In this document: positions 6,561 to 12,632 of the stretch, one piece after another
Layout: each line of letters begins with the position of its first letter
Numbering within the stretch: position 1 is the stretch's first letter
Source: JACOTV01 sp964445135
GTDB lineage: Bacteria; Patescibacteriota; Microgenomatia; UBA1406; GWC2-37-13
NCBI GenBank assembly: GCA_964445135.1
Contig: CAYUJW010000028.1
Span: forward strand, 1-13,488
Direction: 5' to 3'
Length of the DNA: 13,488 bases
Made by a program: the position numbers and the translations under genes
Notes under the pieces: model-generated
The model's database searches: none
Seen by the model: the letters and a program-made list of their open reading frames with translations, nothing else
Told to the model about the DNA's origin: nothing

Positions 6561-7106
6561 ATGAATGCTCATCACACAGAGTCTGAAAGTCGAGGAAACC
6601 GCGTTGCACAACTTCCCATCATTGTTCGGCAATCGGTTGCGATTCTTTTTTTCAAACTTTTTCTTCTTGAGTTCACTTTCCTGGTATTATTTCTCTCGCT
6701 TCTTGTTGCCATGCGGCTTATTGTATTTCAATTCAATATCGATGACGTGCGAGCGGTGCTGGTGATTTATGGCATGATGAATGTGGTCAAAGCTATGGTC
6801 ACGGGAGTTGCGATCTTGTCTTGGGTCAGGCATTACTATGAATTGTGGCCAGGTATTATTGTATATAAAGAGGGATTATTAGGACGACATAGCAGTAGCT
6901 TCAAACTAAACAACATTAGCATGATGGATATCAAGCAAGGGCCGCTGGGAAGAATGTTGCATTATGGAACCATTCAATTGCAAAACACGTTTATGAATGA
7001 GCATTTTTATCTTATTGATATTCCCCATCCTCAAAAATGCATTGTTATGGTCAAGGCATCCATGCTTGAGAATGAGGAGCATTCGATTGGAAAATTTGCA
7101 TCATAA
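6561..7106 (+). CDS. Two-helix membrane protein with bacterial PH (DUF304/YdbS-like) domain
   Basis: 181 residues from ATG 6561; a GTG directly before it (6558) is an alternative start. After a polar head of about 20 residues come two membrane helices (about 27-54, AILFFKLFLLEFTFLVLFLSLLV in part, and 65-89), then a soluble domain from about 94 to 168. That domain runs YELWPGIIVYKEGLLGRHSS, then FKLNNISMMDIKQGPLGRML, then HYGTIQLQN. The strand order and the pattern 'l..i.d......lgr.l.yGti.i' match the bPH2/DUF304 family of bacterial PH-like domains. Such proteins are small membrane proteins of largely unknown function. It is the first gene of a plus-strand run, 46 bases before the FIST gene, so co-transcription is possible, although a weak separate promoter can be drawn in the gap. 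Confidence 0.75.
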   Translation: MNAHHTESESRGNRVAQLPIIVRQSVAILFFKLFLLEFTFLVLFLSLLVAMRLIVFQFNIDDVRAVLVIYGMMNVVKAMVTGVAILSWVRHYYELWPGIIVYKEGLLGRHSSSFKLNNISMMDIKQGPLGRMLHYGTIQLQNTFMNEHFYLIDIPHPQKCIVMVKASMLENEEHSIGKFAS

Positions 7107-7115
7107 AAAGTGCGC

Positions 7116-7144
7116 TTGCCTTGCCCTAAAAAGCGTGTTAGCTT
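7116..7144 (+). promoter_or_regulatory. Weak candidate promoter ahead of the FIST gene
   Basis: TTGCCT (7116-7121), a 17-base spacer and TAGCTT (7139-7144, with TG one base upstream) sit 8 bases before the ATG at 7153. The spacing is ideal but the -10 is poor, so this is tentative. Confidence 0.28.
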
Positions 7145-7152
7145 AATAGCAA

Positions 7153-8190
7153 ATGATAAAATCTGGTGTCGGAATCTCAACCAATACAAACAGTGCNNNN
7201 NNNNNNNNNNNNNNNNNNNNNNNNNNNNNNNNNNNNNNNNNNNNNNNNNNNNNNNNNNNNNNNNNNNNNNNNNNNNNNNNNNNNNNNNNNNNNNNNCTTC
7301 CTGTCAAGGGAAATGAGCGCGCAGCAGGGCATGCCTTAGCCGAAGATATTAAATCGCGAGCTCCATCTGAAGTCACCTCAATGATCATTTTCTCCGATGT
7401 GCTTGGCGCAAATGGAACTGAAATATCACGCGGTGTACTTGAGGTATTTGGTGAAAACTTTGTGATGGTTGGAGGCGCCGCAGGCGATGACCTCAATTTT
7501 AAAGATACCCATGAATACTATAACGGAAAAGTGATGTCTGGCTATACCGTGGGCGTTGGTTTGAGTGGAAAGTACAAAATGGCGTTTGGAGCAAAACACG
7601 GATGGGAGCCAGTTGGCGCATCGCACGTCGTGACAAAATCCAAAGGCACAATGGTGTTTGAGATTGATGGTAAGCCGGCGTTTGAAACGTACAAAGAATA
7701 TTTTGGAGAACGGGCAGATGACATCAAGCAAGGCATCTTGAGTCAAATGGCGCTCACCTATCCATTGGGAATGCAAATTGAGGGACAAGAAGGCTATATG
7801 ATTCGTGTTCCCCTGGTCTTTAATGATGATGGGTCGATTGCATTTGGAGCTGAGGTTCTTGAAGGAAGTCGCGTAAGCATCATGCTTGGCACAAAAGAGA
7901 AATCAATTGAAGCGGCAAAAGATGTGGCGCAAAACGTGGCCGCAGAGTTTGGTGATGTGTCGCCTGCCGCATTGTTTATCTCAGACTGTGTTGCTCGTAA
8001 AAAACTATATGGACCAGACGTTTCCCAAGAGATTACTGAGGTAACTAATATCCTTGGAAAAGATGTCCCGCTTGTTGGGTTTTACTCGTACGGACAACAT
8101 GCGCCGCTTTACGGTGTGGTGGCCGATATTAATACGTGTGACCCAAATTTTTACGAGGAATCAATCGTCATTTTTGCGATTGGGGAGTAA
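7153..8190 (+). CDS. FIST-domain sensory protein (interrupted by an assembly gap)
   Basis: The frame runs from ATG 7153 to TAA 8190, with 100 N at 7197-7296. After the gap it matches FIST_N and FIST_C. FIST_N features are SMIIFSDVLGANGTEISRG, the glycine motif FVMVGGAAGDDLNF and KVMSGYTVGVGLSG. FIST_C features are QMALTYPLG, the long EKSIEAAKDVAQNVAAEF helix, ALFISDCVARKKLYG and the closing GFYSYGQHAPL. FIST proteins are predicted intracellular sensors of small ligands, possibly amino acids, tied to histidine kinases or chemotaxis. Here the next two genes are a histidine kinase (5-base gap) and a receiver. There is no signal peptide or membrane helix in the visible part. Only 14 residues precede the gap, while the first half of FIST_N normally needs far more than the 34 codons the gap would supply, so the real missing stretch is probably longer. 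The family call is firm; the ligand is unknown. Confidence 0.88.
   Translation: MIKSGVGISTNTNSXXXXXXXXXXXXXXXXXXXXXXXXXXXXXXXXXXLPVKGNERAAGHALAEDIKSRAPSEVTSMIIFSDVLGANGTEISRGVLEVFGENFVMVGGAAGDDLNFKDTHEYYNGKVMSGYTVGVGLSGKYKMAFGAKHGWEPVGASHVVTKSKGTMVFEIDGKPAFETYKEYFGERADDIKQGILSQMALTYPLGMQIEGQEGYMIRVPLVFNDDGSIAFGAEVLEGSRVSIMLGTKEKSIEAAKDVAQNVAAEFGDVSPAALFISDCVARKKLYGPDVSQEITEVTNILGKDVPLVGFYSYGQHAPLYGVVADINTCDPNFYEESIVIFAIGE
7197..7296. other. Run of 100 N (scaffold gap placeholder)
   Basis: Exactly 100 undetermined bases inside the FIST gene. The round number suggests a default scaffold gap rather than a measured length. Confidence 0.95.
8182..8187 (+). promoter_or_regulatory. Shine-Dalgarno-like site of the histidine kinase gene
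   Basis: GGGGAG lies 8 bases before the ATG at 8196 and overlaps the end of the FIST gene. This internal operon gene therefore has a recognisable ribosome binding site, unlike most first genes in the window. Confidence 0.5.
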
Positions 8191-8195
8191 AACAC

Positions 8196-9461
8196 ATGAC
8201 ATCAAATACCAATCCTACGCTTTCGGCAGCAGATGCCGAGGAGGAACGCCGCAGACTTGATCGAGTCGCAAAGATGTTAATTGGGAAAGACCTTGAGCTT
8301 CAAAAAGCATATGATGAGCTTGAGCGCGCCTTTAATGAAACAAAGCAAGAGAAAAATCGACTGCTGATTGAGCGCAACAAACTAGCCCACGTGATGTCTG
8401 GGATTGCTGATGCTGTCATCGCACTCGATAGTGAAGGGAACATCGCAATGTTTAATCAGGCGGCAGAACGAATGAGTGGATACGCGGCGGCCAACGTGGT
8501 TGGACAACCGCTTGATGCCTGGATTCAGCTCAAAGATGACACGGCGCTTTTGAATGAGAAGTTGAAAGCAAATTTATCGCCGGATGAGAAGGGTATTGTA
8601 TTAAGTCAAAAAGCGGTACAGGTGATCACCAAGACCGACGTTTCAATTTGGGCAGATGTATTGGTGACGCGCGTTACCGGCCAAGAAGGTGTGGAGGTAG
8701 GCTATATTGTCACACTTCATGATGTGACGCAAGAGCGACAACTTGAAGAGATGAAGCTTGATTTTGTCTCAATGGCAGCACACGAACTTCGAACGCCGCT
8801 CACCTCAATCGTTGGGTACTTGGCCGTTTTTACTGAGCAAAATAAGCAGATTATCCCGGCTGATCAAATGCCATTGCTCAATCGCATCAACATCTCAGCA
8901 CAGCGCCTTCAAGGCTTGATCGACAATCTATTAAGTGTGACAAAGATTGAGCGAGGGGTGTTGTCAATGAGCACGGAGCCCATTGATTGGGTGCAAAATG
9001 TAGAGCACATTGTCGAAGACTTTGCCCTGCTTGCCAAAGAGCAAACAGTAAATCTTCACTTTCACAAGCCAACTGTTGAGATTCCTAAGCTGCATGTTGA
9101 TGTGATTCGCATCAATGAGGTATTGGCAAATCTGATATCAAATGCGATCAACTACACTCAAAAAAATGGCGACGTTGAAGTGGGAATCGATATCGTGGGC
9201 ACGGAGGTCACAACCTATGTGAAAGACAGTGGTCCAGGTATTCCAGAAGCGGCCATTCCCCACCTGTTTACGAAGTTTTTCCGAGTTTCTGGCAAGCTGG
9301 AGCAGGGTTCAAAAGGAACAGGCTTGGGCCTGTATATTTCAAAAGTAATTGTCGAGATGCATAAGGGAAAGATTTGGGCGGAGTCTGTTTTTGGACACGG
9401 CGCAACCTTTAAATTCACCCTTTCTGCAACTTTGGAGGGCGACATTGTACAAAACACGTAA
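8196..9461 (+). CDS. Soluble PAS-domain sensor histidine kinase
   Basis: 421 residues with no membrane helix, so cytoplasmic. Residues about 12-64 are a charged coiled coil (EEERRRLDRVAKML and on). A PAS domain follows (about 66-180; IADAVIALDSEGNIAMFNQAAERMSGY, ending YIVTLHDVTQERQLEEM). Next come the HisKA dimerisation domain with H-box SMAAHELRTPLTSI (phosphoacceptor H196) and the HATPase_c domain. The latter has N-box NLISNAINYT (N312 and N316), G1 DSGPGIP (344-350), F-box FTKFF (358-362) and G2 GSKGTGLGL (371-379). All catalytic elements are intact. It autophosphorylates in response to an input and passes phosphate to a receiver, most simply the one encoded 29 bases downstream. The FIST gene ends 5 bases upstream, so FIST binding could provide the input through the coiled coil or PAS domain; this is inference. 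The start is supported by a GGGGAG site. Confidence 0.94.
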   Translation: MTSNTNPTLSAADAEEERRRLDRVAKMLIGKDLELQKAYDELERAFNETKQEKNRLLIERNKLAHVMSGIADAVIALDSEGNIAMFNQAAERMSGYAAANVVGQPLDAWIQLKDDTALLNEKLKANLSPDEKGIVLSQKAVQVITKTDVSIWADVLVTRVTGQEGVEVGYIVTLHDVTQERQLEEMKLDFVSMAAHELRTPLTSIVGYLAVFTEQNKQIIPADQMPLLNRINISAQRLQGLIDNLLSVTKIERGVLSMSTEPIDWVQNVEHIVEDFALLAKEQTVNLHFHKPTVEIPKLHVDVIRINEVLANLISNAINYTQKNGDVEVGIDIVGTEVTTYVKDSGPGIPEAAIPHLFTKFFRVSGKLEQGSKGTGLGLYISKVIVEMHKGKIWAESVFGHGATFKFTLSATLEGDIVQNT

Positions 9462-9490
9462 GTTATTTTTACTAATTTCAATTTACACAT

Positions 9491-9877
9491 ATGGCATACA
9501 AAATAATGCTTGTTGAAGACGAGGTTTTTATTCGAGAATTATATGAGATGGTTCTTGAGAAGGAAGGGTATGAAGTTGAAGCGTTTGCCGATGGAAATGA
9601 GGCAGTTGCGGCTCTTGAGAAAAACGCCTATGATTTGGTGCTTTTGGACATTATGCTGCCTGGCAAGGATGGTATTCAAATACTAACCGACTTGCGCGCC
9701 ATGCCATCTCACAAGGACACGAAAGTGATGATGCTCACAAACCTCGGAAACGAGCATGTTGTCGAAAAGACAAATACCCTTGGTATCTCAGGATATGTGG
9801 TGAAAGCCGATAATACGCCGTTTCAGATTGTTGACCGAGTCAAAGCAGTAATTGGAGAAGTTAAAGCCGCTTCGTAA
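9491..9877 (+). CDS. Stand-alone response-regulator receiver domain (CheY-like)
   Basis: 128 residues, a complete receiver and nothing else. Seen are the acidic pocket E9 and D10 in LVEDE, phosphoacceptor D53 in LVLLDIMLPGKDG, T83 in VMMLTNLG and K105 in GYVVKADNTP, all at the usual spacing. Such single-domain receivers act by binding a partner protein (motor, pilus, enzyme) or as an intermediate in a phosphorelay, because they have no DNA-binding output. The gene follows the histidine kinase by 29 bases and is probably in the same transcript; no Shine-Dalgarno site is seen. Its 3' end overlaps the convergent methyltransferase gene by 17 bases. The effector is not visible in the window. Confidence 0.94.
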   Translation: MAYKIMLVEDEVFIRELYEMVLEKEGYEVEAFADGNEAVAALEKNAYDLVLLDIMLPGKDGIQILTDLRAMPSHKDTKVMMLTNLGNEHVVEKTNTLGISGYVVKADNTPFQIVDRVKAVIGEVKAAS

Positions 9878-10907
9878 GTTTGTACACTGCCGCTTTTCGC
9901 CCATTAATAAGAATGTTCCACTTGTTGTGAAGCTGAAGGGAGACGTCATCCTTAATGAGCGCGTCTGTTAGTTCTTTCTCAGTCGTGCAAAATACGAGCA
10001 CTCCGCTTGGAGATAGCGCTTTTTGTGCGCTTTGGAAAATAGCGCGATACAGTGCTGTTGCGTCTGCCCCGAGCGTAAATGACGAAGGCAGTTGAGTGAT
10101 TATGGCGCTTACTGAGCTGTCAGGAATTTCATCAAGTTCGCCTGGATCCATTTGACCAATTACAAAATTTTTACCCAATTTTGCGTGAAGCGCTTTAATA
10201 ACGTGTGCATGCTCTTGGCTTGGGTCTGATGCAACGATCAATTTGTAGGGAAAATATGTGGCGCGAGTTGACATGATGGTTCCAACTGAGGCCAAAGGAT
10301 CCAAAACCACATCGCTCTCTTTTGGTTGAGAAATCACGCACAGAAGGTATGCGAGCTCTGGTTTGATCTCACGCTCGCCTTGTTTTTTCTCCTCCCACGT
10401 TGGGTACGTGAGGCGCATGCCAAAAAACGCAATTCCATCGCGGCGCAGATGAAACGCAAGCTCAGACTGCGGTTTTAATCGATTGACCACATATTGATTC
10501 TTAATGAGAATCAGATTTTCCAAGGTCTCTCGGATACGTTTATCAACCACCGTTGGAGCGCCGTCTTTCCACGCCATGATGCGAAATGTGGAGAGTTCTC
10601 CTCGCGCTTTGTGGATTTGTGAAATAGTTTGAGCGTTGATATGTTTGCTCAAAAACGCCATGATGTCGGCCGGGGACTTTGCCACTTTTTTATATTGAGG
10701 GCTCAGGATATTTTCATACAAGCTTAAGACAAGGTAGGTGTTGGTAAAACATGCAGCTTTGGTCAGTCTGTCGCGGCGCATATTTGATTTGTACACAACA
10801 AGCCCATCGTCAAGTGCGATGATTTTTCCATCAGGAACACAGTATTTCATGGCTTGCGCGATGACATCCTTAAAACCTGCGGGAAATGTTGAAGCGTACG
10901 TTAACAT
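9861..10907 (-). CDS. THUMP/Trm14-like RNA methyltransferase-fold protein with altered motifs
   Basis: 348 residues. The N-terminal half resembles the THUMP-associated region of UPF0020/Trm14/TrmN-type RNA guanine methyltransferases: an opening TFPAGFKDVIAQA, and TFRIMAWKDG...NQYVVNRLKPQSELAFHLRRDG at about 107-158. The C-terminal half is a class I SAM-dependent methyltransferase fold. Motif I is VLDPLASVGTIM (201-212; the family usually has DPFCGSGT), the next strand is KLIVASDPS, and motif IV is IITQLPSSF (269-277), where catalytic members have N-P-P-Y or N-L-P-F. The catalytic Asn and aromatic residue are therefore replaced. This may mean a changed substrate, another nucleophile arrangement, or loss of catalysis. 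The start ATG is 10 bases after a TATAAT. The gene is divergent from the Mur ligase gene and convergent with the receiver gene, overlapping it by 17 bases. The fold call is good; the substrate is unknown. Confidence 0.72.
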   Translation of the reverse strand: MLTYASTFPAGFKDVIAQAMKYCVPDGKIIALDDGLVVYKSNMRRDRLTKAACFTNTYLVLSLYENILSPQYKKVAKSPADIMAFLSKHINAQTISQIHKARGELSTFRIMAWKDGAPTVVDKRIRETLENLILIKNQYVVNRLKPQSELAFHLRRDGIAFFGMRLTYPTWEEKKQGEREIKPELAYLLCVISQPKESDVVLDPLASVGTIMSTRATYFPYKLIVASDPSQEHAHVIKALHAKLGKNFVIGQMDPGELDEIPDSSVSAIITQLPSSFTLGADATALYRAIFQSAQKALSPSGVLVFCTTEKELTDALIKDDVSLQLHNKWNILINGRKAAVYKLTKRL

Positions 10908-10917
10908 AGGTATCTAT

Positions 10918-10923
10918 ATTATA
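10918..10923 (-). promoter_or_regulatory. -10 box of the methyltransferase gene
   Basis: A perfect TATAAT on the minus strand ends 10 bases before the ATG at 10907, predicting a leader of about 4 bases. No -35 match was found. It is one half of a divergent promoter region (10908-11011) shared with the Mur ligase gene. Confidence 0.55.
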
Positions 10924-10998
10924 GCCTATAAAACGCAGATATGGAGCCTCAGGAGCATAGTTTAGACCTTTTATACGCGACATAATTCTCACAAGTCC

Positions 10999-11007
10999 TG
11001 TTACAAT
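10999..11007 (+). promoter_or_regulatory. Extended -10 promoter of the Mur ligase gene
   Basis: TGTTACAAT is an extended -10 (TG, one base, TACAAT). The hexamer ends 4 bases before the first ATG (11012) and 7 bases before the second (11015). Transcription would begin at about 11013-11015, so the second ATG is the more likely leaderless start. Confidence 0.5.
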
Positions 11008-11011
11008 CAAC

Positions 11012-12169
11012 ATGATGAAGAAGCTTTGTATGTGGTTGGTAGTTGCATATTTGTGGGTGTTGGCACGTGTCGCTCTATTTGTGTGTCGACCGCATGAAAT
11101 TGTGGGAATTGCGGGGTCTGTGGGGAAGAGCTCAACACGCCTGATGATGTATGAGGCGCTCATGAGTAAATACAAAACCGCAATGCTTTCTGGCAATTCT
11201 GAAACGGGCATCGCCCTCTCCATTCTTGGAGTGTGGCCAAGTGATTATAGTGTTGGCGACTGGCTTCGAATGATGCTCAGCGCTCCTTTTGGCATATTTC
11301 ACTTGTGGGGAAAAACTCATCTGGTCGTGGAGATGGGCACCGATGATATAGCTGCCCCTAAAAATATGAGCTTTCTGCTCACCATCATATCTCCAACTAT
11401 TGCTATTCATTTAAATGCAACCGCCACCCACACTGAGCAGTTTTCGCGCGGTACCACCTCTTCAAATATGGATACAATTTTGCAGCTGATTGCGCGTGAA
11501 GATGGGAAGATTATCACGCACTCTGGGTGCCGAGTTGGGATATATAATGCAAGCGATACGAATATCTCCGANNNNNNNNNNNNNNNNNNNNNNNNNNNNN
11601 NNNNNNNNNNNNNNNNNNNNNNNNNNNNNNNNNNNNNNNNNNNNNNNNNNNNNNNNNNNNNNNNNNNNNNNCTTAATAATTCGCTCATTCTTGATTCAAG
11701 TTACAATAATAGTCGCGCTCCGATGCAAATGTATTTGCACCTTGCGCAAAAACTGGCAAAGCAACACTATCATGAGTTTATTGTCGTCATGGGAGACATG
11801 AGGGAGTTGGGGGATCAGGCAAAAGAAGAGCATGAAGCAGTAGCGCGCACGTTGGTTGAGGTTGCTCCAAGCGCATTGTACTGCGTGGGGGAATTAACGC
11901 GTCAATATGTGATGCCCAAGGTTCAGTCGCTGAATGCCACCTGGTATCGCAATTCACGAGAGCTGGGGAAATACCTGAAAAACAACATACCAAATGGAGC
12001 AATCATACTCATTAAGGGTTCGCAAAATACAATATTTTTAGAAGAGACGGTGATCCAGCTATTGGCGGATGAGAACGATGTGTCAAAAGTCTGTCGAATG
12101 GATGCGGGGTGGAAAAAAATTAAGCAGCGTTATTTTACCTCTAGCGCCGCAACTAAAATATCTTCATGA
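11012..12169 (+). CDS. murF: MurF-like Mur ligase with N-terminal membrane helix (interrupted by an assembly gap)
   Basis: Mur ligases of this type add D-Ala-D-Ala to UDP-MurNAc-tripeptide, the last cytoplasmic step of peptidoglycan precursor assembly. Seen are an ATP-binding loop GIAGSVGKSST (32-42; usually GxxGKTT), GNSETGIALSILG (61-73), VVEMGTDD (105-112), HTEQF (140-144), DSSYNN (228-233, the usual DDSYNANP), the MurF hallmark GDMRELGD (261-268), and IILIKGSQ (331-338). Canonical MurF (about 450 residues) has an N-terminal substrate domain of about 80 residues. Here a hydrophobic helix (about 5-25) sits directly before the P-loop instead, a layout I associate with Patescibacteria. A 100-N gap (11572-11671) lies in the central domain; HTEQF to DSSYNN is too short even with 34 gap codons, so more sequence is probably missing. 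The start may be ATG 11015. The stop overlaps the NUDIX start (ATGA). The gene symbol is by family resemblance. Confidence 0.82.
   Translation: MMKKLCMWLVVAYLWVLARVALFVCRPHEIVGIAGSVGKSSTRLMMYEALMSKYKTAMLSGNSETGIALSILGVWPSDYSVGDWLRMMLSAPFGIFHLWGKTHLVVEMGTDDIAAPKNMSFLLTIISPTIAIHLNATATHTEQFSRGTTSSNMDTILQLIAREDGKIITHSGCRVGIYNASDTNISXXXXXXXXXXXXXXXXXXXXXXXXXXXXXXXXXXLNNSLILDSSYNNSRAPMQMYLHLAQKLAKQHYHEFIVVMGDMRELGDQAKEEHEAVARTLVEVAPSALYCVGELTRQYVMPKVQSLNATWYRNSRELGKYLKNNIPNGAIILIKGSQNTIFLEETVIQLLADENDVSKVCRMDAGWKKIKQRYFTSSAATKISS
11572..11671. other. Run of 100 N (scaffold gap placeholder)
   Basis: Exactly 100 undetermined bases inside the Mur ligase gene, the same length as the run in the FIST gene. 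Confidence 0.95.
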
Positions 12170-12618
12170 AAAAAGCAATCGACTATCCGGCAGTTGGAGT
12201 GGTGTTTTTTTGTCATGACGGAAAAGGAAAAGTTTTATTGGGTCGCAGATCGCGCCTTGCGCGCGACGAACAGGGCGCGTGGGATCCGGGAGGCGGTGGT
12301 TTGCATATTGGCGAACACTTGCTTGCGGCATTGGAGCGTGAAATTGATGAAGAATATGGTGCAACAATTGTCGACATTGTGCCGCTTGGATATCGAGAAG
12401 TGCATCGCATGCATGAGGGAGAAAAAACACATTGGATCTCATTTGACTACGCCGTACAGGTAGATCCAGCAACGGTCACCAATCGCGAGCCTGCAAAGTG
12501 CGAAAAACTTGAATGGTTTACGTTTGGCAACTTTCCACACCCCATGCATAGTCAGTGGTCGGTGTTTTTAGAAAAGTATCAACCGCTCATTCAACAATTG
12601 TGGAGCGTGCGCAAATAA
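12166..12618 (+). CDS. NUDIX hydrolase
   Basis: 150 residues, a typical single-domain NUDIX length. The Nudix box is complete at residues 44-66: G44, five residues, E50, seven residues, then R58-E59-I-D-E62-E63-Y-G65-A. This is the Mg2+-binding site for hydrolysis of a nucleoside diphosphate linked to another group. The sequence begins with the usual strand AVGVVFF and a LLGRRS segment ahead of WDPGGGGLHIGE. No specificity motif is recognised, so the substrate could be a damaged dNTP, a nucleotide sugar or another nucleotide. The start codon overlaps the Mur ligase stop as ATGA, and no Shine-Dalgarno sequence precedes it, so translation is probably by coupling or re-initiation. A role in removing nucleotide by-products linked to wall synthesis is possible but speculative. 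Confidence 0.93.
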   Translation: MKKAIDYPAVGVVFFCHDGKGKVLLGRRSRLARDEQGAWDPGGGGLHIGEHLLAALEREIDEEYGATIVDIVPLGYREVHRMHEGEKTHWISFDYAVQVDPATVTNREPAKCEKLEWFTFGNFPHPMHSQWSVFLEKYQPLIQQLWSVRK

Positions 12619-12626
12619 ACTATACT
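12598..12626 (+). promoter_or_regulatory. Promoter of the DUF975-like gene, predicted leaderless
   Basis: TTGTGG (12598-12603), a 17-base spacer and TATACT (12621-12626) are followed by six bases and ATG at 12633. The expected transcript start coincides with the A of the start codon. The -35 is a half match and lies inside the NUDIX coding end. Confidence 0.5.
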
Positions 12627-12632
12627 CGTATT

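Noticed and set aside
6393..6632. Minus-strand frame of 79 codons between the ATPase and PH-domain genes
   Set aside because: It runs across the divergent promoter region into the PH-domain gene, has no initiation signal, and its composition looks like non-coding sequence read backwards.
12167..12169. Possible UGA recoding (as in Gracilibacteria/SR1), since a UGA ends the Mur ligase
   Set aside because: Reading through the UGA leaves the Mur ligase without further homology, while the overlapping NUDIX frame is intact, so UGA is a normal stop here.
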